Shown piece by piece: positions 17,246 through 28,068 of a stretch of DNA of 64,000 nt; within the stretch, counting starts at the first letter, position 1, and each line of letters begins with the position of its first letter. The DNA comes from Rhizobium rhizoryzae (GTDB lineage: Bacteria > Pseudomonadota > Alphaproteobacteria > Rhizobiales > Rhizobiaceae), in NCBI RefSeq assembly GCF_011046895.1, contig NZ_CP049249.1, forward strand, positions 1,088,501-1,152,500, written 5' to 3'. Under the pieces are notes generated by a model. It made no database searches. It saw only the letters and a list, made by a program, of their open reading frames with translations, and was not told the DNA's origin. The position numbers and the translations under genes were made by a program.

Positions 17246-18769
17246 ATGGCGGTTCTGGGCGAGGGGTCGCAGCCTGTTGTGCTGGCGGCTGAACGAGTCT
17301 CAAAATCCTTCGGGGAAATACAAGTTCTTTTCAGCGTCGACTTCGATGTCAGGCGCGGCGAGGTTCATGCCCTCATGGGTGAGAATGGCGCCGGCAAATC
17401 GACTCTTGTGAAGATTCTTTCCGGCTTCGAGCAGCCCACCTCCGGCAAGATCCTGCTGGACGGGCAACCGGTCGCCTTGCCTGCAAATGGCTCGGCCGAA
17501 TCGCTCGGCATTGTTCTGATCCATCAGGAATTCAATCTCGCGGAACATTTGACGGTCTCGGAAAGTCTTTTCCTCGGGCGAGAGGTCACGCGCTTTGGTG
17601 TCTTGAACAAGGCGTTCATGCGCGAGCGCACCCGCCATTATCTGGACCAGCTTGGTACCCGCATTCACGAAGATGCGCTGATTGGATCGCTTTCAGTGGC
17701 GGAAAAGCAGATGGTCGAGATTGCCAAGGCAATTTCGCGCGACGCTCGCGTCATTTTCATGGATGAGCCGACCGCTGTCCTCTCGCGAGAAGAGACCGGC
17801 CTATTGTTTGAGCAGGTGCGCCGTCTTCGCGCTGAGGGAACGAGTTTCGTTTTCGTGTCGCACAAGCTTGAAGAGGTCATGGAATTGACCGACCGGGTCA
17901 CCGTCCTCCGGGATGGGCAATGGGTAAAAACCGCACCAACCAAGCTGCTGGATGGCGAGGCCATTGCGCAACTGATGGTTGGCCGCGAGCTCTCAACGCT
18001 TTACCCGGCAAAGCATGAACCCGATGTCGACGAAGAGGTTGTGCTTTCGGTGCAAGGCTTGACCACCGGCTATGTCAAGGACGCCAGCTTCGATCTGCGA
18101 AGGGGGGAAATTCTCGGCTTTTCGGGCCTGATCGGCTCTGGTCGAACGGAACTCATGGAGGCGGTTGCCGGTCTTCGCAGCCGCCAGTCCGGCACCGTGG
18201 AAATACATGGCCAAGCCATGGCGTCGTCGGACTTCCGGGCCGCCAATGCTGCAGGCCTCGCCTACATGACCAAGGATCGCAAGGGCCACGGGCTTCTCCT
18301 TGGTGAAAGCATGGCCGTGAACCTGACGCTGCAATCGCTCGATCGCCATGTGAAGGGTGGCTATCTGGATCCGGTCAGCGAAAGCAAGGCGCTCGTCCGT
18401 GCAAAGCGCCGCTTCGATATCCGTGTGCGCGACGAGAATGTCCGCGTCGGCCGCATGTCGGGCGGCAACCAGCAGAAGTTGTTGCTCGCCAAGATCATGG
18501 AGGTCGAGCCGAAAATCATCATCATCGATGAGCCAACGCGCGGCATTGACGTCGGCACCAAGCAACAGATTTACCACTTCATTGCGGCGCTCGCCCGCGA
18601 AGGTCGCTCCATCATCGTCATTTCCTCGGAAATGCCGGAGGTGATCGGGCTCTGTACGCGCGTCGCGGTCATGCGCGAGGGGCGTATCGTCGGCATGCTC
18701 GAAGGAGAAGACGTCTCCGAGCAGATGATCATGCGCTATGCGGCCGGCTTGCGTCGGCAGGCAGGTTGA
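17246..18769 (+). CDS. sugar ABC transporter ATP-binding protein (RbsA type)
   Basis: This 507-residue protein has two tandem nucleotide-binding domains, as in ribose and xylose importers of the CUT2 family. The first has Walker A GENGAGKST and Walker B VIFMDEPTAV. The second has a reduced Walker A region (GLIGSGRTE) but a good signature (MSGGNQQKLLLAK) and IIIDEPTRGID. GGGAGG precedes ATG 17246. It is first in a three-gene operon with a permease and a binding protein, controlled by the divergent LacI regulator. The sugar is not identifiable. Confidence 0.92.
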   Translation: MAVLGEGSQPVVLAAERVSKSFGEIQVLFSVDFDVRRGEVHALMGENGAGKSTLVKILSGFEQPTSGKILLDGQPVALPANGSAESLGIVLIHQEFNLAEHLTVSESLFLGREVTRFGVLNKAFMRERTRHYLDQLGTRIHEDALIGSLSVAEKQMVEIAKAISRDARVIFMDEPTAVLSREETGLLFEQVRRLRAEGTSFVFVSHKLEEVMELTDRVTVLRDGQWVKTAPTKLLDGEAIAQLMVGRELSTLYPAKHEPDVDEEVVLSVQGLTTGYVKDASFDLRRGEILGFSGLIGSGRTELMEAVAGLRSRQSGTVEIHGQAMASSDFRAANAAGLAYMTKDRKGHGLLLGESMAVNLTLQSLDRHVKGGYLDPVSESKALVRAKRRFDIRVRDENVRVGRMSGGNQQKLLLAKIMEVEPKIIIIDEPTRGIDVGTKQQIYHFIAALAREGRSIIVISSEMPEVIGLCTRVAVMREGRIVGMLEGEDVSEQMIMRYAAGLRRQAG

Positions 18770-18828
18770 AGTGGGTAGCAGCCAGCAATTGAGGGCCCGG
18801 CAGAGGTCCGTCGGGAGGAGTGGGGATT

Positions 18829-19839
18829 ATGTCGGTCGAAGCTGAAGGGCAGTCGGGTGCCCGTCGTCAAAGAGCATGGCGTGATATCGATCTGAGGGCG
18901 GTCGCGCCCTTTGCAGCGCTGCTGTTGCTGCTCATCATCGGTGCCCTGGTGAACCCGAACTTCATCGGCCTCACCAATCTGGCAAATGTTGCGACACGCT
19001 CAGCCTTCATTGCCATTATCGCGGTTGGCGCTACGTTCGTCATCTCTGCCGGGGACCTTGATCTCTCGGTTGGATCCATGGTCGCTTTCGTTGCCAGCCT
19101 CATGATCCTGTTCATGAATTCAGGAGCTATAGCTGATCCGGGCTTGATGATTGCCGCGGCGGTGGCGCTTGCCATCGTCATCGGATCGCTATGTGGCCTG
19201 GCAAACGGGCTCATTACGACGGTCGGAAAAATCGAACCGTTCATCGCGACCCTCGGAACCATGGGCATCTATCGCGGTCTCACGACCTGGCTGAGCCAAG
19301 GTGGCGCCATCACGCTGCGGTCGGCGGAACAGCAATCCATCTACCGTCCAGTCTATTTCGGCTCCATTCTCGGCGTGCCGGTCCCGATCCTCGTCATTCT
19401 ATTGGTCACGGTCATCGCAGCTTTCATCCTGTATCGAACGCGCTATGGCCGCCATGTGACGGCTGTAGGTTCAAGCCGGGATGTGGCGCGTTATTCCGGT
19501 ATCGCGGTGGATCGGGTGCGCACCATAGCTTTCATCATCCAGGGGCTTTGCGTCGCGATTGCCGTGCTTCTCTATGTTCCGCGTCTCGGGTCCACATCGG
19601 CCACAACCGGCATCCTGTGGGAACTCCAGGCCATCACCGCGGTCGTGGTCGGCGGTACGGCGCTCAAGGGCGGTGCGGGTCGCGTCTGGGGCACAATTTG
19701 CGGGGCCTTCATTCTCGAGCTGGTCGGCAACATCATGCTGCTGTCGAATTTCATTTCGGAATATCTGATCGGCGCCATACAGGGCACCATCATCATCGTC
19801 GCCATGCTGGTTCAGCGGTCGCTGGCCCGCAAGGGATAG
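18829..19839 (+). CDS. sugar ABC transporter permease (RbsC type)
   Basis: This 336-residue inner-membrane permease of the CUT2 family has eight to ten hydrophobic segments and the conserved ISAGDLDLSVGSMVAF region plus the VVVGGTALKGGAGRVWGT segment. ATG 18829 is preceded by GGGAGGAG at a good distance; a GTG nine bases upstream overlaps that site. It forms the channel for the importer with the flanking ATPase and binding protein. Confidence 0.9.
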   Translation: MSVEAEGQSGARRQRAWRDIDLRAVAPFAALLLLLIIGALVNPNFIGLTNLANVATRSAFIAIIAVGATFVISAGDLDLSVGSMVAFVASLMILFMNSGAIADPGLMIAAAVALAIVIGSLCGLANGLITTVGKIEPFIATLGTMGIYRGLTTWLSQGGAITLRSAEQQSIYRPVYFGSILGVPVPILVILLVTVIAAFILYRTRYGRHVTAVGSSRDVARYSGIAVDRVRTIAFIIQGLCVAIAVLLYVPRLGSTSATTGILWELQAITAVVVGGTALKGGAGRVWGTICGAFILELVGNIMLLSNFISEYLIGAIQGTIIIVAMLVQRSLARKG

Positions 19840-19923
19840 ACATAACCACACGCTTGCCTGGCCGGATCAGGGGTCGTCCGGATGAGGTGACAGAAGACCC
19901 CATCACCATCTTGGGAGGAAGAG

Positions 19924-20871
19924 ATGAAAAGAATGATTGGCCTCGCCATGGCCGTGGCGGGAATGGTAGCGGCTGCCCAGGCGGTTGCTGCTGACACGAA
20001 AACAATCGGCGTATCGATCCCGGCTGCGGATCACGGCTGGACTGCTGGCGTTGTCTATCACGCCAACCGGGTCGCGGACCTTCTTATGAAGGAACATCCG
20101 GGTCTCAAGGTCGTGGTCAAGACCTCGCCGGATCCTGCCAGCCAGGCAAATGCGCTACAGGATCTGGAGGTGCAGGGTATCGATGCGCTGGTCATTCTGC
20201 CGACGGATCCGGATCCGTTGGTCAACGCTATCAAGGAAGTGAAGAAGAAGGGCACCTTCGTTTCCATCGTCGACCGCGCTCCGTCCACCAATGACAATTC
20301 CGTCCGCGATCTTTATGTGGCGGGCAATAACCCGGCGCTGGGTCAGGTGGCAGGCGAATATATCAAGGCGAATACGCCCGAAGCGCAGGTGGTCGTAATC
20401 CGCGGTCTGCCGATCCCGATCGATCAGCAGCGTCAGGACGGTTTCGACAAGGGCATCGCCGGCTCGAAGGTCAAGATTCTGGATCGCCAGTTCGGCAACT
20501 GGAACCGCGACGATGCCTTCCGCGTCATGCAGGACTATCTCACCAAGTATCCCAAGATCGATGTGGTCTGGTGTCAGGATGACGATATGGCTGTGGGCGT
20601 CCTTCAGGCCATCGAGCAGGCAAAGCGCACCGACATCAAATACATTATCGGCGGTGCGGGTTCGAAGGACATGATCAAGAAGGTCATGGACGGCGACAAG
20701 ATGATGCCGGTGAACGTGCTGTATCCGCCGTCGATGGTTGGCACTGCGATGGAGCTGACCGCTGCCGCCATCTACGATCAGGTTCCTGTTCACGGCACCT
20801 ATACGCTGGATGCGACATTGATCACGAAGGATAACGCTAAGAACTACTACTTCCCGAATTCGCCGTTCTGA
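19924..20871 (+). CDS. periplasmic sugar-binding protein (ribose-binding type)
   Basis: This 315-residue binding protein has a Sec signal (MKRMIGLAMAVAGMVAAAQAV, cleavage near AAD). The mature fold begins KTIGVSIPAADHGWTAGVVYHA, typical of peripla_BP_4 sugar receptors. GGGAGGAAG lies upstream of ATG 19924. It is the last gene of the operon and is followed by a weak convergent terminator before oxyR. The ligand is unknown. Confidence 0.9.
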   Translation: MKRMIGLAMAVAGMVAAAQAVAADTKTIGVSIPAADHGWTAGVVYHANRVADLLMKEHPGLKVVVKTSPDPASQANALQDLEVQGIDALVILPTDPDPLVNAIKEVKKKGTFVSIVDRAPSTNDNSVRDLYVAGNNPALGQVAGEYIKANTPEAQVVVIRGLPIPIDQQRQDGFDKGIAGSKVKILDRQFGNWNRDDAFRVMQDYLTKYPKIDVVWCQDDDMAVGVLQAIEQAKRTDIKYIIGGAGSKDMIKKVMDGDKMMPVNVLYPPSMVGTAMELTAAAIYDQVPVHGTYTLDATLITKDNAKNYYFPNSPF

Positions 20872-20893
20872 TCCGGCTGCAATCGAGTGTGAG

Positions 20894-20920
20894 GTCCCGC
20901 TCCTCAGGGTGCGGGGCTTT
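20894..20920. terminator. probable terminator between sugar ABC operon and oxyR
   Basis: GTCCCGC (20894-20900) pairs with GCGGGGC (20911-20917), allowing a G-T pair, and is followed by TTT. It lies in the 48-base gap between convergent genes. The T run is short, so termination may be partial. Confidence 0.4.
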
Positions 20921-21843
20921 CACGCGCTGGTTAACTTCTCACTGCAGTTCTGCCTGTTGACGCCAAGATCGCGAATGATTTCGATGATCTGGCCGAACTG
21001 TGCGGCCAACGGGTTCGAATGACGCCATACGATGCCAATCGTGCGGGTCGGCTTGGGATCAGCGAGATGCGACACGGCGACGTTTGCCCGATGCGCCTCG
21101 ATATCGATGGCCATGCGAGGGATCAGGGTTACGCCTATTCCCGCTCCAACCATTTGCACGAGGGTGGAAAGCGAGCTCCCTTCCATCAGGTCGCGCGGCG
21201 GCGCACTTGATATGTTGCAGAAGGAGAGGGCCTGCTCGCGGAAGCAATGTCCTTCCTCAAGCAGCAGCAGCCGCATCTGCTTCAGCATGTCGGGACTTGG
21301 TACCGGCTTCCCGGCATCTTCTATCGGTCTCACCAGAACGAACTCCTCTTCGAACAGAGGAACTTCCTCAAGCGAGGGTTCGGAAACAGGCAGGGCGACG
21401 ATGGCCACGTCCAGCTTGCCGTCGACCAGATCCTCGATCAGCTTTTGCGTAATCGCTTCCCTTGGCCGCGCATCCACCAGAGGATAGCGGGCAGCAATGG
21501 ACTTCATCAGTTCCGGCAAAAGATACGGCGCGACAGTCGGTATGACGCCAATCCGCAGCCGTCCGCTCAAGGGTCCCTTGGTCGAACGGGCAAGATCTGC
21601 AAGTTCATCCACAGACCGCAAGATCTCGCTTGCCCGCTCGGCAAAAACTTCGCCCAAACCTGTCAGATGGATCTGGCGTCGCCCGCGTTCCACCAGAGGT
21701 GCTCCGATTAGTTCCTCCAACTCCTTGATCTGCACGGAAAGCGCCGGTTGGGAGATTGAACAATCTTCCGCCGCCCGACCAAAGTGACGGTGTCGAGCGA
21801 GCGATTCAAAATATCGCAAATGCTTCATCGAGAGGCCATTCAT
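20920..21843 (-). CDS. oxyR: hydrogen peroxide sensor, LysR family
   Basis: This 307-residue LysR-type regulator has the N-terminal helix-turn-helix (FGRAAEDCSISQPALSVQIKELEE) and the redox pair of OxyR: Cys200 in EEGHCFRE and Cys209 in LSFCN, spaced nine apart as in E. coli Cys199/Cys208. Oxidation to a disulfide would switch it to activate catalase. It is divergent from katG with a 166-base shared promoter region, the usual rhizobial arrangement. The first ATG is kept because GAGG precedes it. Confidence 0.92.
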   Translation of the reverse strand: MNGLSMKHLRYFESLARHRHFGRAAEDCSISQPALSVQIKELEELIGAPLVERGRRQIHLTGLGEVFAERASEILRSVDELADLARSTKGPLSGRLRIGVIPTVAPYLLPELMKSIAARYPLVDARPREAITQKLIEDLVDGKLDVAIVALPVSEPSLEEVPLFEEEFVLVRPIEDAGKPVPSPDMLKQMRLLLLEEGHCFREQALSFCNISSAPPRDLMEGSSLSTLVQMVGAGIGVTLIPRMAIDIEAHRANVAVSHLADPKPTRTIGIVWRHSNPLAAQFGQIIEIIRDLGVNRQNCSEKLTSA

Positions 21844-21851
21844 AACCTCAG

Positions 21852-21886
21852 CATATCGAACCGTTAGGAATATACAATTGGAAACT
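21852..21886. promoter_or_regulatory. candidate OxyR-binding region between oxyR and katG
   Basis: The 166-base divergent region contains spaced AT-rich elements (ATAT, AATATA, CTAT) with helical-turn spacing loosely like the OxyR pattern of four short blocks. The match is weak and by eye only; placement comes mainly from the divergent gene order. Confidence 0.3.
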
Positions 21887-21979
21887 ATGGAACTCGTCTG
21901 CTAGGCCTCTGCCGTGATGAATTGAAACGAAGAACAAGTTATTTTCACACTGCATTGATATCACCTGCCAGTTTACTGA

Positions 21980-24187
<2,208 letters not shown>

Positions 24188-24208
24188 TTGAACCAGCCTC
24201 CCTAAACG

Positions 24209-24239
24209 AAGGGGCTCGCTGAAAGGCGGGCCCCTTTTT
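24209..24239 (+). terminator. rho-independent terminator of katG
   Basis: GGGGCTCGC (24211-24219) pairs with GCGGGCCCC (24226-24234) with one G-T pair, followed by TTTTT, just 24 bases after the katG stop. Confidence 0.85.
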
Positions 24240-24243
24240 GTTC

Positions 24244-24347
24244 TAGAGCGTGTCGCGATCTTTCAGATACGCTCCTGGCGCTCTATTTCTCTACTTTTCG
24301 CATGTCGTTATCGCAAAACCGCTGCACACTTTTGCGCGACATGCTTT
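24244..24347. repeat. rhizobial intergenic palindromic repeat
   Basis: About 100 bases with a layout I recognise from Rhizobiaceae intergenic repeats: GAGCGTGTCGCGATC at the left, then a hairpin whose arms are GCATGTCG (24300-24307) and CGACATGC (24337-24344), with inner pairing of CGCAAAA and TTTTGCG. It lies between katG and the convergent GntR gene and reaches the GntR stop codon. No second copy was seen in the window. Confidence 0.6.
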
Positions 24348-25083
24348 AAAGATTGCGTAGATTGAGCCGCCGGATCAAAGGGATGAGTTGATCCTTCGCC
24401 TTCTGTCGGTGCAGTCGCGCTGCAGTACTTGCAGCTTCCACGTCACCCTGTTGAATAGCGGTGATGATCAATGCGTGCTCGTCTGCGGAACTGGCTGGCA
24501 GTGGACGAAGGTTGAGGGTCAACATGCGCGTTCGGTGCAATTGATCGGCCACGGTTCCGGCCATGCGGATCAGCCGTTTGTTCCGGCTGCCCAGCAGCAG
24601 TTGCTCATGGAATGTCTCGTCTGCGGAGGCCCACGCCACGAGATCCTTTGCACTGATCGCGACGCCCATTGCGTTTGTGGACGCGGTGAGGGCCGCAACG
24701 CATGCCTGGCGATCCTCGTCCGCAAGACTTGCAATCTTTCCTGCTGCAGCACCTTCCAGCGCCATCGTGATCTCATAGATCTCTTCGATGTCTTCCGGTG
24801 CAAGCGGGCAAATGAGAATTCCCTTGCGGGCCAGGATCTTCACGAGGCCATCTTCCTGCAGGCGTGCCATTGCCTCATGAACTGGCGTGCGGCTCATCCC
24901 AAGCTGGCGCGCAATTTCAATCTCCGCCGCCTGATAGCCAGGTGGGAATGTGTTGTTCCGGATGGCGGATTTGATTGCCTGGTAAGCCGCGTCCACTCGG
25001 CCTTGCGGAGCCGATTCCAGGTCTGGTTCTGTACCTTCGGTCTCTCGGGGATTGATCCGGGGATGCTGTTCGCTCTGTGCCAT
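24346..25083 (-). CDS. GntR-family transcriptional regulator (FCD subfamily)
   Basis: This 245-residue regulator has a winged helix seen in NNTFPPGYQAAEIEIARQLGMSRTPVHEAM and an FCD ligand domain. I placed the start at ATG 25083 (MAQSEQH) with GGCAGG upstream; a longer frame to 25179 would run through the operator. It is divergent from a tricarboxylate-type receptor and tartrate dehydrogenase. A GntR-like palindrome (25161-25180) lies in the shared gap. It probably senses tartrate, malate or a related dicarboxylate. Confidence 0.85.
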   Translation of the reverse strand: MAQSEQHPRINPRETEGTEPDLESAPQGRVDAAYQAIKSAIRNNTFPPGYQAAEIEIARQLGMSRTPVHEAMARLQEDGLVKILARKGILICPLAPEDIEEIYEITMALEGAAAGKIASLADEDRQACVAALTASTNAMGVAISAKDLVAWASADETFHEQLLLGSRNKRLIRMAGTVADQLHRTRMLTLNLRPLPASSADEHALIITAIQQGDVEAASTAARLHRQKAKDQLIPLIRRLNLRNL

Positions 25084-25160
25084 GTGCCGCCTGCCAAGAT
25101 TGTTGAAGCTATAGCGCAGCCAGCCCCCGTTGACAAACGCAGCGCAAGCTGGAATTCTAA

Positions 25161-25180
25161 CTTGCATGCAAGATTGCATG
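25161..25180. promoter_or_regulatory. GntR-type operator between regulator and receptor gene
   Basis: CTTGCATGCAAG (25161-25172) is a perfect 12-bp palindrome, overlapping a second inverted repeat CATGCAA-GA-TTGCATG (25165-25180). It lies 78 bases upstream of the GntR start and 47 upstream of the receptor start, so it could control both. Confidence 0.65.
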
Positions 25181-25226
25181 GTACAGCCGGTGTGGAGGCG
25201 CCGGTTGGTTTCGGGAGGAAACCATC

Positions 25227-26195
25227 ATGAAAACAGCACAGACTATATTTGCGACATTGACCCTGTTGGCAGGATTGACCGGGCAGGCGGTTGCGCAGGA
25301 CAAGTACCCGTCCAAAGCCATTACGCTCATGGTCCCTGCAGCAGCCGGCGGGCCGAGCGACACGGTGGCAAGGCTTGTGGCTCAGTCCATGTCGAAGACG
25401 CTTGGACAACAGATCATCATAGAGAATATGGGCGGGGCCGGTGGATCTCTTGGGACGGCTTCCGTGGCGCAATCGGAACCGGATGGCTACCGCCTCGTGC
25501 TTTATCACATCGGCGTTGCGACGTTCTCAGCACTCTACCCCAATCTGCCCTTCAAGCCGGAAGAGCTGACGAGTGTCGGCCTTGTGACAGAGGTGCCCAT
25601 GACGGTCGTCGCCCGTAAGGATTATCCGGCGAAGACCCTTGCCGAGCTGCTTGCCGGGTTGAAGAAGGATGCGGAAGCAGTAACATTCGGCACTGCCGGA
25701 ACAGGCGCGGTATCTGATCTCTGTGGTCGCCTGATCCAGGATGCCGTTGGGGCAAAAATGACGGTCGTTCCCTATAAGGGCATGGGGCCGGCCATGACAG
25801 ACCTGATCGGAGGTCGTATCGATCTTGCCTGCGATCAGACCACGAATACGGCGACGCAGATCAAGGCCAATGAAATCAAGGCTTTCGCCGTGACCACAGC
25901 GAAACGGATATCGTTGTTCCCGGATCTGCCCACCGTGAGTGAAAGCGGTATACAGGGGTTCGAACTGAGTGCGTGGCATGCGATCTGGGCACCTAAGGGA
26001 ACGCCGGAACCCATCCGAAAGACATTGTCAGATGCGTTGAAGACCGCGCTCAAGGATCCCGTTGTCATCGAGCGCTTTGCCACATTGGGCACAGCGCCCG
26101 TGGCGGAAGATCAGGCAACACCATCGGCACTCGACGCCAAGTTCAAGTCTGAGATCCAGAGATTGAGTGCCTTGATTGCAAAGTCATCCAAATAA
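25227..26195 (+). CDS. tripartite tricarboxylate transporter receptor (TctC/Bug family)
   Basis: This 322-residue periplasmic binding protein has a Sec signal (cleaved near AVAQ-DK) and the Bug-family start of the mature protein, YPSKAITLMVPAAAGGPSDTVARL. Such receptors bind carboxylic acids and feed a TctAB membrane pair. No TctA or TctB gene is present in the window, so this is an orphan receptor that must use a distant membrane component or act in sensing. GGGAGGAAACC precedes ATG 25227. The dehydrogenase that follows suggests tartrate or D-malate as ligand. Confidence 0.88.
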   Translation: MKTAQTIFATLTLLAGLTGQAVAQDKYPSKAITLMVPAAAGGPSDTVARLVAQSMSKTLGQQIIIENMGGAGGSLGTASVAQSEPDGYRLVLYHIGVATFSALYPNLPFKPEELTSVGLVTEVPMTVVARKDYPAKTLAELLAGLKKDAEAVTFGTAGTGAVSDLCGRLIQDAVGAKMTVVPYKGMGPAMTDLIGGRIDLACDQTTNTATQIKANEIKAFAVTTAKRISLFPDLPTVSESGIQGFELSAWHAIWAPKGTPEPIRKTLSDALKTALKDPVVIERFATLGTAPVAEDQATPSALDAKFKSEIQRLSALIAKSSK

Positions 26196-26281
26196 ACGCG
26201 AGAGCCGGGATATAGTTTGTCCCGGCATCGCTGATCTTCACGCGGCGGGATCTGCCGTAAACACTGCTGAACGAGACGCAC

Positions 26282-27358
26282 ATGAGAGACTACAAGATTG
26301 CCGCCATTCCGGCGGATGGAATTGGCCCCGAGGTCATTGCGGCCGGACTGCAGGTTCTGGAGGCGCTGGAAAAACGCAGCGGTGATTTTCGCATCCATGC
26401 GCAGAGCTTCGAATGGGGTTCCGACTATTACAAGCGCCACGGCGTCATGATGCCAGCGGACGGCCTTGAAACGCTGAAGGGATTCGATGCCATATTCTTC
26501 GGAGCCGTCGGCGCGCCGGACGTGCCGGATCACGTAACCCTCTGGGGCTTACGTCTGCCGATTTGTCAGGGTTTCGACCAATATGCCAATGTGCGGCCGA
26601 CAAAAATTCTCCCTGGCATAACGCCACCCTTGCGCAATTGCGGTCCCGGAGACCTTGACTGGGTGATCGTGCGCGAGAATTCGGAAGGGGAATATTCCGG
26701 CCATGGCGGCCGCGCCCATCGCGGCCTGCCGGAAGAGGTCGGAACGGAAGTCGCCATCTTCACCCGCGTCGGCGTTACCCGCATCATGCGCTATGCGTTC
26801 AAACTGGCGCAGGCGCGACCGCGCAAGCTTCTGACCGTCGTGACCAAATCCAATGCCCAGCGGCATGGCATGGTGATGTGGGATGAAATCGCAGCCGAGG
26901 TTTCCAAGGAATTTCCTGATGTGACCTGGGACAAGATGCTGGTCGATGCGATGACAGTTCGCATGACCCTCAATCCAAAAAGCCTCGACACGATCGTCGC
27001 GACCAATCTGCATGCGGATATTCTGTCGGATCTCGCAGGGGCTCTTGCGGGAAGCCTTGGCGTCGCGCCAACGGCCAATATCGATCCTGAGCGGCGCTAC
27101 CCCTCGATGTTCGAACCAATCCACGGATCTGCGTTCGACATAACGGGCAAGGGTATTGCCAATCCGGTCGCTACTTTCTGGACTGCGGCGCAAATGCTGG
27201 AGCATCTGGGAGAAAAAGAAGCCGCATCCCGGCTGATGGCAGCCGTCGAGCGGGTGACCGGTGCTGGCATCCTGACCCCGGATGTTGGTGGCACGGCCAA
27301 TACAGCCGAGGTTACCCGGGCGGTGTGCGAAGCCATCGCAGGGTCGAATATTCTTTAA
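26282..27358 (+). CDS. ttuC: tartrate dehydrogenase / D-malate dehydrogenase (decarboxylating)
   Basis: This 358-residue enzyme of the isocitrate/isopropylmalate dehydrogenase family would oxidise tartrate or D-malate with NAD. The N-terminus IAAIPADGIGPEVIAAGLQVL, the substrate region LWGLRLPICQGFDQYANVRP, VRENSEGEYSGHGG, and the metal-binding segment with LHADILSDLAG fit the TtuC/DmlA branch. EPIHGSAFDITGKGIANP near the C-terminus is the family signature. It follows the receptor gene with an 86-base gap and is probably induced through the same GntR regulator. Tartrate versus D-malate cannot be settled by reading. Confidence 0.88.
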   Translation: MRDYKIAAIPADGIGPEVIAAGLQVLEALEKRSGDFRIHAQSFEWGSDYYKRHGVMMPADGLETLKGFDAIFFGAVGAPDVPDHVTLWGLRLPICQGFDQYANVRPTKILPGITPPLRNCGPGDLDWVIVRENSEGEYSGHGGRAHRGLPEEVGTEVAIFTRVGVTRIMRYAFKLAQARPRKLLTVVTKSNAQRHGMVMWDEIAAEVSKEFPDVTWDKMLVDAMTVRMTLNPKSLDTIVATNLHADILSDLAGALAGSLGVAPTANIDPERRYPSMFEPIHGSAFDITGKGIANPVATFWTAAQMLEHLGEKEAASRLMAAVERVTGAGILTPDVGGTANTAEVTRAVCEAIAGSNIL

Positions 27359-27372
27359 AGAACTCGTCCGAA

Positions 27373-27399
27373 TATCTGGGGGTATCAAACCCCCAGATA
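27373..27399. terminator. perfect hairpin at the convergent end of ttuC and livF
   Basis: TATCTGGGGGT (27373-27383) and ACCCCCAGATA (27389-27399) form an 11-pair stem with a five-base loop. It covers the livF stop codon and last codons, and lies just after the ttuC stop. There is no T run on either side, so it may block read-through or protect 3' ends. Confidence 0.5.
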
Positions 27400-28068
27400 G
27401 CGATCCTGCAGGTCGGCGGTCAGCGCATCCGGCGCGCCTGTCCAGACCGTCTTGCCATTCTCCAGCACGATGCAACGATCAGCCACCGGAAGCAGTTCGG
27501 ACAGCGTCTTGTCGACCACGAGAATGGAAAGGCCATCTGCCTTCAATGTGCGGATGGCCCGCCAGATATCCTGCCGGATGACCGGCGCCAGACCTTCTGT
27601 CGCTTCATCGAGGATCAGCAGGCGCGGATTGGTCATCAGTGCGCGCCCAACCGCCAGCATCTGCTGTTCGCCACCGGAAAGCGACCGCGCAAGCTGGTTT
27701 TTCCGCTCTTCGAGCCGCGGAAACAGCGTCGAGATGCGCTCAAGGGTCCACGGCCCCGGGCGCGCCGCCGTAACCAGATTTTCGTAGACGGTGAGGTTGG
27801 GGAAGCAACGTCTTCCTTCCGGCACCAGGCCGATCCCCAGTCTTGCGACCTTGTGTGTCGGCATGGCGCGGGTGGTAACGCCACCAAAAGCAATAATGCC
27901 CTCGCGTGGCGGGACGAGGTTGCAGATTGCCTTTATGGTGGTGGATTTGCCCATGCCGTTGCGCCCCATGAGCGCCACCACCTCTCCCTCTGAAAGCGAA
28001 AGATTGACACCGAACAGTGCCTGGCTCGAACCGTAGAAGGCCGTAATCTCCTGAACATCCAGCAGCAT
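27385..28068 (-). CDS. livF: branched-chain amino acid-type ABC transporter ATPase LivF
   Basis: This 227-residue ATPase has Walker A GRNGMGKST, signature LSGGEQQMLAVGRAL and Walker B LLILDEATEGLAP, characteristic of LivF. It overlaps livG by one base (TAATG-type junction). As last gene of a five-gene LIV operon it pairs with LivG. The operon's promoter carries the operator shared with an aromatic-acid pathway, so the cargo may be an aromatic acid rather than an amino acid. Confidence 0.9.
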   Translation of the reverse strand: MLLDVQEITAFYGSSQALFGVNLSLSEGEVVALMGRNGMGKSTTIKAICNLVPPREGIIAFGGVTTRAMPTHKVARLGIGLVPEGRRCFPNLTVYENLVTAARPGPWTLERISTLFPRLEERKNQLARSLSGGEQQMLAVGRALMTNPRLLILDEATEGLAPVIRQDIWRAIRTLKADGLSILVVDKTLSELLPVADRCIVLENGKTVWTGAPDALTADLQDRYLGV

